Source of the DNA: Sphingobium faniae
GTDB lineage: Bacteria > Pseudomonadota > Alphaproteobacteria > Sphingomonadales > Sphingomonadaceae
DNA: 61,679 nucleotides
Assembly (NCBI GenBank): GCA_900100475.1
Contig: FMTU01000015.1
Span: forward strand, 1-61,679
Direction of reading: 5' to 3'
Positions within the stretch are counted from its first letter, which is position 1. The number at the start of each line of letters is the position of its first letter. The notes under the pieces are model-generated. The model saw nothing but the letters and a program-made list of their open reading frames with translations, was not told the origin of the DNA and ran no database searches. The position numbers were made by a program, and so were the translations under genes. Below, one piece after another: positions 28,314-38,148 of the stretch.

Positions 28314-29612
28314 ATGCCCGTCGACAGCAATCAGAAGGTTTCCGTCATTGGCCTCGGCTATATTGGCCTGCCCACCGCTGCGCTGATCGCGCGGGGCGGC
28401 GCTCAGGTTGTGGGCGTCGATGTCAGCGCCCATGTGGTCGAGACCGTCAATTCGGGCCGCGTCCATATCGAGGAAGTCGATCTCGACGGGCTGGTGCAGG
28501 GCGTGGTGTCGCGCGGCAATCTGCGCGCCAGTCTGGAAGTCGAGCCGAGCGACGTCTTCATCATCGCGGTGCCGACCCCCGTGGCGGAAGATCGCGCGCC
28601 CGATATTTCCTACATCCTCAAGGCGGCGCGGACGGTCGCGCCCGCGCTGAAGGCAGGAGATGTGGTGATCCTGGAATCCACCTCGCCTGTCGGCACGACC
28701 GAAGCGATGCGCGACCTTTTCACGCAGCTTCGCCCCGATCTCAAAATGCCGATGCAGAACGGCGCGGCGGGCGACATCGCCATCGCCTATTGCCCTGAAC
28801 GCGTGCTGCCGGGGCGCATATTGGTCGAACTGATCGACAATGATCGCTGCATCGGCGGCATCACGCCCCGTTGCGCCCGCAAGGCGCTGGCCTTTTACCG
28901 TCAGTTCGTGCGCGGCCAGTGCATCACCACCACCGCTCGCGCGGCGGAGATGGTGAAGCTGGTCGAAAACAGTTTTCGCGACGTGAATATTGCTTTCGCC
29001 AATGAATTGTCGGTGATCGCCGAGCGGATGGACATTGACGTGTGGGAGGTGATTCGGCTCGCCAACCGGCATCCCCGCGTCAATATCTTGCAACCCGGTC
29101 CCGGCGTTGGCGGCCATTGTATCGCGGTCGATCCCTGGTTCATCGTGCATGGCGACCCGGAAAATGCCCGGCTGATCCGCACCGCGCGCGAAGTGAATGA
29201 CGGCAAGACCGACTATGTCGTCGCTCGCGCTTCGGACCTGATTGACGAATTTCCAGGCGAAACGGTCGCTTGCCTCGGCCTCGCCTTCAAACCCAATATC
29301 GACGATTTCCGTGAAAGCCCGGCGGTCAAGGTCGCTGCTCGACTGGCGCGGCGCTATGGACGGCGGATCAGGCTGGTGGAACCCTATGCCCAGGCGCTGC
29401 CGATGGAATTCGCGGGCACTGGCGCGGAGTTGATGGACCTCGATACGGCTCTGGAACAATGTGGCGTTTTCGTCATTCTTGTCGATCATGACATGTTCAA
29501 ATCCGTGCCGGTGGACGAGCGCGCCGACAAGGCGGTTTACGATACGCGCGGCATCTGGTCCGATCAGCCGCGTCGGATTTCGGCAGCTCCGGCAGGCCGC
29601 ATCGCAGTCTGA
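28314..29612 (+). CDS. wecC: UDP-N-acetyl-D-mannosamine dehydrogenase
   Basis: A 432-residue NAD-dependent four-electron dehydrogenase turning UDP-ManNAc into UDP-ManNAcA. It has the Rossmann motif VIGLGYIGLPTAAL (~10-23), STSPVGTTEAM, the middle-domain helix AEMVKLVENSFRDVNIAFANEL, and the catalytic cysteine in PGVGGHCIAVDPWF. The C-terminal UDP-binding domain has CLGLAFKPNIDDFRESPA. With WecB it supplies an acidic sugar for a surface polysaccharide. Confidence 0.93.
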   Translation: MPVDSNQKVSVIGLGYIGLPTAALIARGGAQVVGVDVSAHVVETVNSGRVHIEEVDLDGLVQGVVSRGNLRASLEVEPSDVFIIAVPTPVAEDRAPDISYILKAARTVAPALKAGDVVILESTSPVGTTEAMRDLFTQLRPDLKMPMQNGAAGDIAIAYCPERVLPGRILVELIDNDRCIGGITPRCARKALAFYRQFVRGQCITTTARAAEMVKLVENSFRDVNIAFANELSVIAERMDIDVWEVIRLANRHPRVNILQPGPGVGGHCIAVDPWFIVHGDPENARLIRTAREVNDGKTDYVVARASDLIDEFPGETVACLGLAFKPNIDDFRESPAVKVAARLARRYGRRIRLVEPYAQALPMEFAGTGAELMDLDTALEQCGVFVILVDHDMFKSVPVDERADKAVYDTRGIWSDQPRRISAAPAGRIAV

Positions 29613-29751
29613 CAGGTGGGCCACTGACCGCCGCCATGGGCGCGCAGCCGGTCCGACCGGCGGTTGCCATAGGGCCGCCGCGCCGCTAACCCCCAAGCCC
29701 AGCCGCCTTTTTCCCAAATGCGGCGTCGGATCGAAAGGGGTGTCCGAACGG

Positions 29752-30459
29752 ATGAAGCGGTCTTTCCACGAGGGGATGCGGGCCTGTTGCGGCATGGCGC
29801 TTTGCGCGTTGGCGGCGGCTTGCGCGACAGTGGAGGACGCGCCGCGTGGAGACGACGCCTATGCCGCCATCCCGGCCGCCCCGGCTGTCGGCATGGATTA
29901 CCGGATCGCGCCGGACGACGTGCTGCGTATCAGCATCTATCATGAACCGGGCCTCTCCATGGAGGATGCGCGCGTCACGGCGGCAGGCATGGTCCGGATG
30001 CCGCTGGTCGGCGATGTGTCGGTGGCGGGATTGTCCGCCAGCGAGGCGTCGGACGTGATCGCCGGGCGGCTGGGGCAACGCTATCTGGTGTCGCCGCAGG
30101 TCACGGTCTTCGTGAAACAGGCGGTGGGACGCCGCATCACCGTTGATGGCGAAGTGCGCGAACCGGGCCTGTTCCCCTTCGACGGGCGGTTGACGCTCAG
30201 TCAGGCGGTGGCGATGGCCAAAGGACCGACGCGCGTCGCCAGCCTTGGCCAGATCGTCGTCGTGCGGCAGGAAGAGGGGCAGCGCAAGGCGGCCATGTTC
30301 AACCTTTCCGCCATCCGAAAGGGGGAGGCGGCCGATCCGGAAATCCTGCCGGGCGACATGGTGATCGTGGGCCTGTCTCGCGCCAAGGCGATATTGGGCG
30401 GCGCTCTGCTGGCCGCGCCCGCTTTGGCGACGGGCTTCATCGCGTTGGACGGCAAATGA
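29752..30459 (+). CDS. Polysaccharide export lipoprotein (Wza/EpsE type, short form)
   Basis: A 235-residue outer-membrane export protein. The signal peptide ends in the lipobox LAAAC (Cys24). A Poly_export domain follows (YRIAPDDVLRISIYHEPGLS, VRMPLVGDVSVAGLSASEASDVIAGRL, VSPQVTVFVKQA), then one SLBB-like domain (RRITVDGEVREPGLFPFDGRLTLSQAVAMAKG). It lacks the extra SLBB domain and C-terminal amphipathic helix of E. coli Wza, though a hydrophobic C-terminal stretch (ILGGALLAAPALATGFIAL) is present. The stop overlaps the start of the kinase gene, an export pair usual for Wzx/Wzy-type systems. Confidence 0.88.
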   Translation: MKRSFHEGMRACCGMALCALAAACATVEDAPRGDDAYAAIPAAPAVGMDYRIAPDDVLRISIYHEPGLSMEDARVTAAGMVRMPLVGDVSVAGLSASEASDVIAGRLGQRYLVSPQVTVFVKQAVGRRITVDGEVREPGLFPFDGRLTLSQAVAMAKGPTRVASLGQIVVVRQEEGQRKAAMFNLSAIRKGEAADPEILPGDMVIVGLSRAKAILGGALLAAPALATGFIALDGK

Positions 30460-32579
30460 GAGAGGCGGTCCGCCTGATCCCCGAAGAAGACGCCATGCTG
30501 GCGCGGGAGGGGCGTCCCGCGCGCCTGGTCGCGGCGGCGCGGCGGAGTTGGGCGATCGTCCGCCGCCATCGCGTGATCCTGTTCGTGACCATGGCGTTAT
30601 CGGTGCTGGCCGGATTGATCTTTATCCTGATGGCAACGCCCGACTATCGCGCGACCGCTTCGGTCGAGGTGGAAGACGTGCCCGCAGGCGCGGCGGGCGC
30701 GGGCGTGACGCAGCGGCCCAATGCGCCCGGCGACACCGAATCCCTGATGCAGACGCAACTGGAAGTGCTCCGCAGTCGCGCTCTGGCCGAAGATGTGGCG
30801 CGGGAACTGGCTCTGGTCGGCAACCGCACCTTGTTCGACGGGATGAACCGCAAGCGACCGGAACAGGGCGCGGGATCGCTCAGTCAGCGGCAGGTGGAGC
30901 AGGAAACCGTCCTGAAACTGCTGCAGGAAGGTCTGGACGTCGACCTGCCTGGCAAGTCCCGGATCATCCATATCAGCTTCACCAGCGCCAACCCGGTACT
31001 GTCGGCGCGGGTCGCCAACAGCTACGCCGACAGCCTGATCCGGACGGACCTGAAACGCGGATTCGAATCGGGGGTGCAGGCGCGGCGTTTCCTGCTGGGC
31101 GAACTGGACGGCGCGCGGACGGATCTGGAACGGGCGGAGCGCGATCTGGCGGTCTATGCCGCGCGGGTGGGCGGCGCACCGTCGGAGGATAGGGAGGAGG
31201 GCGGCGACGAAGCTGCTCCCGTGCCGCAGGGATCGGTCACGGGGCGGCTGGCGCAACTCAACGCCTTTCGCGCGCAGGCGGCGGCGGAGCGGATCGCGGC
31301 GGCGAAGAAATGGGAAAGCGCCCGGCTTTCCAGCGCGGAGACGCTGCCCGAAGTGCTGAACAACGGCGCGATGCAGCAACTCATGGCCCAGCGCGCCGAA
31401 GCGCGGGCCGAGCTTGTCCGCCAGCGCCAGTTCCGCAAGGACGATCATCCCGAAATGCGCGAGGCGCGGGCGCGGCTGGCGGCGCTGGACGATCAGGCGC
31501 AGTCGATGGCGAACACCATCCGCGCTTCGATGAAGGAGCAATATGACGTCGCGGTCCATGGCGAAAAGCAGATCGCGTCGGAAATCAGGGATCTGGAGCG
31601 GCAAGCGCAGGTCGAGCGCGGCCGTGACGTGCAGATCGGCATCATGGAGCGGCAGGTCGATACCTATCGCCTGCTGCATGACAGCCTGTTGCAGCGCTAT
31701 CGCGACATGGCTTCGCAGGCGGGTTTTCAGGCCGGGCGCATCCAGCCGCTGGATCGGGCGGCGGTGCCTGCGCGGCCTTCTTCGCCCCATGTCGGCGGCA
31801 CGATGCTGATCGCTTCGCTGGGCGGGTTGTTGCTGGGGCTGCTGCTGGTCGGTTTGCGTCATGTGTTCGACGATGCGGTGACATCGGCCGAAACATTGGG
31901 CGAGCGCGTCGGCTTGCCGATGCTGGGCGCTGTGCCGGTGACGGGCGACCGGGCGCAGCCGCAGGAGGTTTTCAGCCCCATCGCCTCGTCCCTGCTGTTG
32001 GGATCGGTGGAGGGGTTGCCCCGCTCCATCCTCGTCACCAGCGCGCAGGAGGGCGAAGGCAAGTCGTTGACGCTCAACGCGCTGGCGCGGGCGCTTGCGG
32101 CGTTGGGGAAAAAGGTGCTGGTGGTCGATGCGGACATGCGCAGGCCGGTGCAGCATCGCCTGTTCGGAATGGCGCCCGCCATCGGCATCAGCGAAGTGAT
32201 GACAGGTCAGGCGACGGTGGAGGAGGCCGTCATGGAAACCGGCGTGGCAGGGCTGTCGATCCTGCCTTGCGCCGCCATTCCGCCCAATCCGGGCGAATTA
32301 CTGGCGACGCCCACGCTCGACGGGCTGATCAGCCATGCACGCGAGGCATTCGATACGGTGCTGATAGATGCGCCGCCGATCCTTGGCCTTGCCGATGCGC
32401 CGCTGCTGGCGGCCAAGGCGCAGGCGACGGTGCTGGTGGTGGAATGGGGCCGCAACCATCATGGCGGGCTGCGCGTCGCCGTTGAGCGCCTGCGCCGCGC
32501 GGGAGGGAGCATCATTGGCAGCATCCTGACCAAGCAGCAGGGGCGCGCCTATGATTATGACTATCATCGGGGCGGTTAG
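30456..32579 (+). CDS. Exopolysaccharide co-polymerase and BY-type tyrosine kinase (Wzc-like)
   Basis: A 707-residue inner-membrane protein that sets chain length and couples polymerisation to export. It has a Wzz-type N-terminus with membrane helix 1 (~41-60, ILFVTMALSVLAGLIFIL), a large periplasmic coiled-coil region rich in Arg/Glu/Ala (~190-440) and helix 2 (~450-470). The cytoplasmic kinase has Walker A SAQEGEGKSLT, Walker A' VVDADMRRP and Walker B VLIDAPPILGLADAP. The C-terminus has a small tyrosine cluster (AYDYDYHRGG), the expected autophosphorylation site, though with only three Tyr. It overlaps the export lipoprotein gene by 4 bp. Confidence 0.9.
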   Translation: MREAVRLIPEEDAMLAREGRPARLVAAARRSWAIVRRHRVILFVTMALSVLAGLIFILMATPDYRATASVEVEDVPAGAAGAGVTQRPNAPGDTESLMQTQLEVLRSRALAEDVARELALVGNRTLFDGMNRKRPEQGAGSLSQRQVEQETVLKLLQEGLDVDLPGKSRIIHISFTSANPVLSARVANSYADSLIRTDLKRGFESGVQARRFLLGELDGARTDLERAERDLAVYAARVGGAPSEDREEGGDEAAPVPQGSVTGRLAQLNAFRAQAAAERIAAAKKWESARLSSAETLPEVLNNGAMQQLMAQRAEARAELVRQRQFRKDDHPEMREARARLAALDDQAQSMANTIRASMKEQYDVAVHGEKQIASEIRDLERQAQVERGRDVQIGIMERQVDTYRLLHDSLLQRYRDMASQAGFQAGRIQPLDRAAVPARPSSPHVGGTMLIASLGGLLLGLLLVGLRHVFDDAVTSAETLGERVGLPMLGAVPVTGDRAQPQEVFSPIASSLLLGSVEGLPRSILVTSAQEGEGKSLTLNALARALAALGKKVLVVDADMRRPVQHRLFGMAPAIGISEVMTGQATVEEAVMETGVAGLSILPCAAIPPNPGELLATPTLDGLISHAREAFDTVLIDAPPILGLADAPLLAAKAQATVLVVEWGRNHHGGLRVAVERLRRAGGSIIGSILTKQQGRAYDYDYHRGG

Positions 32580-32688
32580 CGCTGGAAGAATGTGGGAGCG
32601 GGACGCCGGTCCCGATATCGCCGAGGAATGGAAATAGTACGGCGCGCCGCTGAATGATAAACGCGCGCAGCCGGCGCGTCTGTTGCGA

Positions 32689-33363
32689 TCAGGCGCGGGC
32701 CATCAGCCCTTCGACAAGACCTTCGAACAGGCGGCGGCCGTCGGTCTTGCCGTGGGCGGCCTCGATGACGCGTTCGGGGTGAGGCATCATGCCCAGCACA
32801 TTGCCTGCTTCGTTGAGGATGCCCGCGATGTCGCGGGCGGAACCGTTCACGCTCTCCGCATAGCGCAGCGCCACGCGGCCCTCGCCTTCGAGGCGGTCGA
32901 GCGTCTGGGCATCCGCGAAATAATTGCCGTCATGATGGGCGACGGGGAAGGTCACGGTCTCGCCCGCTTCAAAACGGCTGGTGAAGGCGCTCTGTGCGTT
33001 CTCGACGGTCAGCGCCACGTCGCGGCAGATGAAATGGCCGCCGGCATTGCGAAGCAGCGCGCCGGGGAGGAGGCCGCTTTCCGTCAGCACCTGAAAACCG
33101 TTGCAGACCCCCAGGACATAGGCGCCCCGATCCGCCGCCTTCGCCACTGCCTGCATCACAGGCGAGCGCGCGGCCATCGCGCCGGAGCGGAGGTAATCGC
33201 CATAGGAAAAGCCGCCGGGCACGCCAATCAGGTCGATGCCGTCGGGCAATTCCGTGTCGCGATGCCACACCATCGCGGGCTTCGCGCCCGTCGCCGCCTC
33301 GAACGCCACGGCAAGGTCGCGATCGCAATTGCTGCCGGGGAAGACGATGACGGCGCATTTCAT
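32689..33363 (-). CDS. purQ: Phosphoribosylformylglycinamidine synthase subunit PurQ
   Basis: A 224-residue glutaminase subunit supplying ammonia to PurL in step 4 of purine synthesis. The class I amidotransferase triad is visible: the nucleophile Cys in [11 protein letters not shown], and the His and Glu in [24 protein letters not shown] and [26 protein letters not shown] are typical of PurQ. It lies 3 bp after purS, with which it forms the PurLQS complex; purL is not in this window. Confidence 0.97.
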   Translation of the reverse strand: MKCAVIVFPGSNCDRDLAVAFEAATGAKPAMVWHRDTELPDGIDLIGVPGGFSYGDYLRSGAMAARSPVMQAVAKAADRGAYVLGVCNGFQVLTESGLLPGALLRNAGGHFICRDVALTVENAQSAFTSRFEAGETVTFPVAHHDGNYFADAQTLDRLEGEGRVALRYAESVNGSARDIAGILNEAGNVLGMMPHPERVIEAAHGKTDGRRLFEGLVEGLMARA

Positions 33364-33366
33364 GAC

Positions 33367-33600
33367 TCAGGCCACCTTTTCGATGCGGTAATTTTCGATC
33401 ACCGTGTTGGCGAGCAACTTGCGGCACATGGCGTCGATATCGTCATCGCTGGTGCCGTCCGCAAGGTCCAGCTCGATCAGTTTGCCGGCGCGCACATCGT
33501 TGACGCCGTCAAAGCCGAGACCATCGAGCGCATGATGGATAGCCTTGCCCTGCGGGTCGAGGACGCCGCCCTTGAGGGTAACGAAGATGCGGGCTTTCAT
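33367..33600 (-). CDS. purS: Phosphoribosylformylglycinamidine synthase subunit PurS
   Basis: A 77-residue small subunit that bridges PurL and PurQ. The sequence KARIFVTLKGGVLDPQGKAIHHALDGLGFDGVNDVRAGK is diagnostic. The start at 33600 (MKARIF) is chosen over an in-frame upstream codon at 33663 because it matches the family N-terminus. It is separated from purC by 175 bp with no recognisable gene. Confidence 0.95.
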   Translation of the reverse strand: MKARIFVTLKGGVLDPQGKAIHHALDGLGFDGVNDVRAGKLIELDLADGTSDDDIDAMCRKLLANTVIENYRIEKVA

Positions 33601-33775
33601 GAGATACCAAACTCCGTGAATGGCTTTCGCGATCCCCCTAGGCGCGAGAGGGCGCGCAGGCAAGAGGCTATGCCGTTTCCACCCCCATGCGATCGGACGC
33701 AGGGGGGGCTTTCATTCGGCGCGCTGATGGTGCTGCCGGGCTTCAAGCTGATGAGGGAAGCATCCGCCCGAAAGC

Positions 33776-34558
33776 TCAGTCCTTCCCGCGCTTCTTGCGA
33801 TGGGTGTCGAGGTCGAGGACGGTCGTGTCCGCGCCTTCGGGAAGGAGGCCCAGGCGCCGCGCGACTTCCTGATAGGCTTCGACTTCGCCGCCCAGATCGC
33901 GGCGGAAACGATCCTTGTCCAGCTTTTCGCCGGTCGCCATGTCCCACAGGCGGCAGCCGTCCGGGCTGATTTCGTCGGCCAGGATGATGCGGCTATATTC
34001 GCCGTCCCACAGGCGGCCGAACTCCAGCTTGAAGTCGATCAGGCGGATGCCGATGGCGGCGAACAGGCCGCACATGAAATCGTTGATGCGGATCGCCATG
34101 TCGGCGATGTCGTGCATCTCTTCCTGCGTGGCCCAGCCGAAGCAGGCGATATGTTCTTCCGACACCAGCGGATCGCCGAGCGCGTCGTCCTTATAGCAAT
34201 ATTCGATGAGCGTGCGGGGAAGCTGCGTGCCTTCCTCGATCCCCAGCTTCTTGCTGAGCGAGCCGGCGGCGACGTTGCGGACCACTACTTCGATCGGGAC
34301 GATTTCGACCTGCCGCACAAGCTGTTCGCGCATGTTGAGCCGGCGGATGAAATGCGTGGGCACGCCGATCTGGCCGAGCAGGGTGAAGATATGCTCGGAA
34401 ATACGGTTGTTGAGCACGCCCTTGCCGGTGATCGTGCCCTTTTTCTGCGCGTTGAAGGCGGTCGCGTCATCCTTGAAATATTGGATGATGGTGCCCGGCT
34501 CCGGCCCTTCGTAAAGGATCTTGGCCTTGCCTTCGTAGATCTGGCGGCGACGAGCCAT
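33776..34558 (-). CDS. purC: SAICAR synthase
   Basis: A 260-residue ATP-dependent ligase joining aspartate to CAIR in purine synthesis. Signatures are [59 protein letters not shown], and [14 protein letters not shown]...[15 protein letters not shown]. The C-terminus ends in a short Lys-rich tail. AGGAG lies just before the start. It is first in the purC-purS-purQ row on this strand. Confidence 0.97.
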   Translation of the reverse strand: MARRRQIYEGKAKILYEGPEPGTIIQYFKDDATAFNAQKKGTITGKGVLNNRISEHIFTLLGQIGVPTHFIRRLNMREQLVRQVEIVPIEVVVRNVAAGSLSKKLGIEEGTQLPRTLIEYCYKDDALGDPLVSEEHIACFGWATQEEMHDIADMAIRINDFMCGLFAAIGIRLIDFKLEFGRLWDGEYSRIILADEISPDGCRLWDMATGEKLDKDRFRRDLGGEVEAYQEVARRLGLLPEGADTTVLDLDTHRKKRGKD

Positions 34559-34682
34559 GCGCGCTCCTGTCTTCCCGTGAAAAGAATCCGCCCCGGCAAA
34601 CGCGAATCGCAGGGATCAGCGGGTGCCGGGGCTGCTTGGGCCGCCCTTAGACCAAAGAGGGAAAGGGCGCAATCTGCCTGCC

Positions 34683-34805
34683 TTAAAGCACGTCGCCGAA
34701 CATGAACCAGAGCAGCGCGATCCACGCGGCAAGGCCGATGATGCCGAGCAGAACGCCGGAATGCGCGCGTAGCGCGGGTATGAGGCCGGTGGGTTCGTCG
34801 TCCAT
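34683..34805 (-). CDS. Small single-pass membrane protein (40 residues)
   Basis: The protein starts MDDEPTGLIPALRAHSG and continues as one strongly hydrophobic helix (VLLGIIGLAAWIALLWFMFGDVL). A purine-rich AAAGGGG lies ~12 nt upstream of the ATG at 34805. It sits between otsA and purC on the same strand, with about 65 bp on the otsA side. No known family is recognised. The clean acidic-head/hydrophobic-tail design supports it being real. Confidence 0.6.
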   Translation of the reverse strand: MDDEPTGLIPALRAHSGVLLGIIGLAAWIALLWFMFGDVL

Positions 34806-34871
34806 CGGAAAATCGGTCCCCTTTTGAATGAGCCTGACCCGCTCCTGCCTTCGCCGGAGCACGGAAAACAT

Positions 34872-36275
34872 TCAATCCGCCATTTCCGTCCCGGAACGCT
34901 TGCCCTTGCCCTGGGCATTCATCAGGCGGCTGGTGAAGGCTTCGCGCCACCAGCTTATGTCCTGTTTTTCCACGCTGTCCATCATCGCCCGCCAGCGTTG
35001 CTTGCGCTTTTCGAGCGGCATGTTGAGCGCGCGGTTGATGGCGTCGGACATCTCTTCCGGGCTGTAGGGGTTGACGAGCAGCGCGTCCTTGAGTTGCGTC
35101 GCCGCTCCGGCGAAGCGGGAGAGGATGAGGACGCCGGGATCGTTAGGGTTCTGCGCCGCCACATATTCCTTGGCGACAAGGTTCATGCCGTCGCGCAGCG
35201 GGGTGACGAGGCCGATCCGCGCCGCGCGATAGATGCCCGCGAGCTGGTCGCGCGGATAGCCTTGATTGACGTAGCGGATCGGGGTCCAGTCGACATCGCT
35301 ATATTCGCCGTTGATCCGGCCCGCCAGCGCATCGAGCGTGGCGCGGATATGCTGGTAGCTCTCCACCTCTCCGCGTGAGGGCGGGGCGATCTGGGCCAGC
35401 ACGACCTTGCGGTGATATTCGGGATGATCCTTAAGGAAGCGGGCATAGCCGTTGAAGCGTTCCTCCAGCCCCTTGCTATAATCCAGGCGGTCGACGCCCA
35501 CGATCAGCGCCCGGTCCTGAAGCGACGCGCGAACCTGCCGGTGCATCTTCTGCGCCGTTTCGCTGGTGGCGGCCTGCGCGAAAGCCTGCGCGTTGATGCC
35601 GATGGGGCAGGCGATGGCCTCGATCGTGCGGTCGCCCAATGTCACATAGTCGCCCTTTACCGTGCCGCCCATTTCCTTTTCGACATAGTGGCGGAAGGAT
35701 TCGAGCCATTCCTCGGTATGAAAGCCGACCACGTCATAGGCAAACAGGCTGCTGACCAGCTTGCTGTGATGGGGGAGGGAAACGAGCAGGCGCGTGGGGG
35801 GCCAGGGGATGTGAAGGAAGAAGCCCATGCGATTCCCGAGGCCGCGGTCGCGGAACATCTGGCCGAGCGGGATCAGGTGATAATCCTGCACCCAGATGAC
35901 GTCCTCCGGCTCTATCAGGGGGCTGGCGCAGTCCGCGAACCGCTCGTTGACGCGGTTGTAGCCGCCTTCGAAATCGCGTTCATATTCGGCAAGGTCGATG
36001 CGATAGTGGAAGAGCGGCCATAGCGTCCGGTTGGCATAGCCGTTATAATATTCGTCGACATCCTGCTCTTCCAGGTCGAGTGTCGCGGTCTTGACGCCGT
36101 CATATTCCGCAAAGCCGATCTGGCCGGTAAAATGCTCCGTCACCTCGCCCGACCATCCGAACCAGATACCCCGGCTTTCGCGCAGGGCCTGGGAGAGGGC
36201 GACGGTCAGCCCGCCCTGATTGCCGGATTTGCCGGGGCGGCTCACGCGGTTGGAAATGACGATCAGGCGGCTCAT
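34872..36275 (-). CDS. otsA: Trehalose-6-phosphate synthase
   Basis: A 467-residue GT20 glycosyltransferase joining UDP-glucose and glucose-6-phosphate. Signatures are LIVISNRVSRPG at the N-terminus, WFGWSGEV, VWVQDYHLIPL-type sequence (IWVQDYHLIPLGQMFRDRG), FFLHIPWPP, GVDRLDYSKGL and LVTPLRDGMNLVAKEYVAAQ. The start at 36275 (MSRLIVIS) fits the family and overlaps the GH15 stop by ATGA. It is the last gene of an otsB-GH15-otsA operon. Confidence 0.97.
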   Translation of the reverse strand: MSRLIVISNRVSRPGKSGNQGGLTVALSQALRESRGIWFGWSGEVTEHFTGQIGFAEYDGVKTATLDLEEQDVDEYYNGYANRTLWPLFHYRIDLAEYERDFEGGYNRVNERFADCASPLIEPEDVIWVQDYHLIPLGQMFRDRGLGNRMGFFLHIPWPPTRLLVSLPHHSKLVSSLFAYDVVGFHTEEWLESFRHYVEKEMGGTVKGDYVTLGDRTIEAIACPIGINAQAFAQAATSETAQKMHRQVRASLQDRALIVGVDRLDYSKGLEERFNGYARFLKDHPEYHRKVVLAQIAPPSRGEVESYQHIRATLDALAGRINGEYSDVDWTPIRYVNQGYPRDQLAGIYRAARIGLVTPLRDGMNLVAKEYVAAQNPNDPGVLILSRFAGAATQLKDALLVNPYSPEEMSDAINRALNMPLEKRKQRWRAMMDSVEKQDISWWREAFTSRLMNAQGKGKRSGTEMAD

Positions 36276-38104
36276 CGCATCATGCTCCACGGTTTGCTCA
36301 ATAGCACGGCGCAGTTGATGATGCCGACCAATGAATATGTCTGGGGATAATTGCCCCATAATTCTCCTGTCTCGGGGTCTATGTCTTCGGAAAGCAATCC
36401 CGCGGCGGTGCGCCGGGACAGCATTTCCTCGAACAGGTCGCGGGCTTCCTCGGTGCGGCCGATCCGATGCAGGGCTTCGATCAGCCAGAAGGTGCAGACG
36501 TTGAAGGCGGTGACAGGCTCTCCGAAATCGTCGGGTATGCTATAGCGCAGCATGTTGTTTCCCCGGCGCAGATCGGTTTCGAGCGCGGCGAGCGTGCCGA
36601 TGAATCGCGGATCGTCTGCTTTGAGGAAACGCAGGTCGAGCAACTGAAGCAGCGATGCGTCGCGGGCATCATCCTCGAAATTGGCGGAGATGGCCTTGCT
36701 TTCCGGGCGCCATGCGGCTTCGAGGATGCGCTGCTTCATGGTGTCGGCGCGGTTGCGCCAATAGGCGGCGCGCAGCGGCAGGTCGATGGCCTGCGCGGCA
36801 TGGGCCAGCCGGTCGCAGGCGGCCCAGCACATGACCGCGCTGTAGCTGTGAACATGGCTGCGGGTCCGCAGTTCCCACAGGCCGGCGTCGGGCTGATCAT
36901 AGACCTGCCATGCGCGTTCGCCCACCGCCTCGAGCGATTCGAAATCGGCATGGCCCGCCATGCGGAGAAGACGCTGGTCGATGAAACCCTGAACCGAGGA
37001 CAGCACGATCTGGCCATAGGCGTCATGCTGGATCTGCGAATAGGCGGCGTTGCCCACGCGCACCGGCCCCATGCCGCGATAGCCCGGCAGGTTCGCGGGT
37101 TCCCATTCCGTCAGCGTGGCCTTGCCGCGCACGTCGTAAAGCGGCTGGATATGTCCGCCGCGCGCATTGTCCACGATGTTGCGGAGATAGACGAGATAGC
37201 TTTCCAGCACGTCGAGCGCGCCCAGCCGGTTCAATGCCTCCACCGTATAATAGGCGTCCCTGATCCAGCAGTAGCGATAGTCCCAGTTGCGGCCGCTATC
37301 GGCATGTTCTGGGATGCTGGTGGTCAGCGCCGCGGCGATGGCGCCGGTTTCCTCATGCTGGCAGAGCTTGAGGGTGATTGCCGAGCGGATGACCGCTTCC
37401 TGCCATTCGGGCGGGATGGCGAGGCTGCGGACCCAGACCTGCCATTCATGCACCGTATCGTCCAGCATCCGTTCAAGGGCGGGGCGCAGCGCGTCGGAAA
37501 AGCTTTCATCCGGCCCCATGAAGAAATGCATGTCATGTTCAAGGCGGAACCAGCTTTCCTGGCTGATAAGGCCGATGGGCGCGTTGGTCGATATCCGCAT
37601 CGCCATATAGGACAGCACGATGCGGATATGGTTGGAACCGAAGCTGATGGGCACATGTTCCGAATTCCAGCTCGTCGTCGGGCGCAGCCGCACGCGGATG
37701 CGGGGCGATCCGGACACCGGGCGCACCACGCGGGCGAAAGCGACGGGACGATACATGCGGCCCTGATGCCGGTGGCGCGGACAGAAATCATAGGTTTCGA
37801 CGGCATTGCCCTGCGCGTCGCTCTGCCGCGTGATCAATATCGGCGTGTTGCGGACATAGCGTTGCTCGACCTGTACGCAGCCTTCCAGCTCTATCGCCCA
37901 GAAGCCGCGCGCTTCCGGGCTGTCCCATGCTTTGTCGTCGAGCAGGGCGGAAAAGACGGGATCGCCGTCCACGCGCGGTACGCAAGCCCATACGATGCGC
38001 CCGGCCCGGTCGATCAGCGCGGATGCCTGGCAGTTGCCAATGGGCCAGAGATCGAGCGTCCGCTCATTCCCGCCCAGGAGAGTATCGCTAAGTTCGGCTA
38101 TCAG
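36272..38104 (-). CDS. Glycoside hydrolase family 15 (glucoamylase/trehalase-like), non-canonical start
   Basis: A ~610-residue enzyme with a beta-sandwich N-terminal domain and an (alpha/alpha)6 barrel. GH15 signatures include RNWDYRYCWIRDAYYTVEALNRLG, the catalytic Glu region LTEWEPANLPGYRGMGPVRVGN and, near the C-terminus, GLLSEDIDPETGELWGNYPQTYS with the second Glu. GH15 members next to ots genes can be trehalases. The usual N-terminal sequence (LWPIGNCQASALIDRAGRIVWACVPRVDGDP) is encoded, but the nearest ordinary start codon (GTG 37972) would cut it off. No in-frame ATG, GTG or TTG lies upstream. CTG at 38104, with AGGGGG 5 nt before it, is my best start. It lies 44 bp after the otsB stop. 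Confidence 0.85.
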   Translation of the reverse strand: MIAELSDTLLGGNERTLDLWPIGNCQASALIDRAGRIVWACVPRVDGDPVFSALLDDKAWDSPEARGFWAIELEGCVQVEQRYVRNTPILITRQSDAQGNAVETYDFCPRHRHQGRMYRPVAFARVVRPVSGSPRIRVRLRPTTSWNSEHVPISFGSNHIRIVLSYMAMRISTNAPIGLISQESWFRLEHDMHFFMGPDESFSDALRPALERMLDDTVHEWQVWVRSLAIPPEWQEAVIRSAITLKLCQHEETGAIAAALTTSIPEHADSGRNWDYRYCWIRDAYYTVEALNRLGALDVLESYLVYLRNIVDNARGGHIQPLYDVRGKATLTEWEPANLPGYRGMGPVRVGNAAYSQIQHDAYGQIVLSSVQGFIDQRLLRMAGHADFESLEAVGERAWQVYDQPDAGLWELRTRSHVHSYSAVMCWAACDRLAHAAQAIDLPLRAAYWRNRADTMKQRILEAAWRPESKAISANFEDDARDASLLQLLDLRFLKADDPRFIGTLAALETDLRRGNNMLRYSIPDDFGEPVTAFNVCTFWLIEALHRIGRTEEARDLFEEMLSRRTAAGLLSEDIDPETGELWGNYPQTYSLVGIINCAVLLSKPWSMMR

Positions 38105-38148
38105 TCTGGCCCCCTGTTTTTGTGCGCCACGAAAAAGGGGTGGCCGGT

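Noticed and set aside
27039..29795. Very long open frame (about 918 codons) on the minus strand across wecB and wecC
   Set aside because: It is the mirror of two well-recognised genes on the other strand; its translation is low-complexity Arg/His-rich and matches nothing. Long antisense frames are expected at this GC content.
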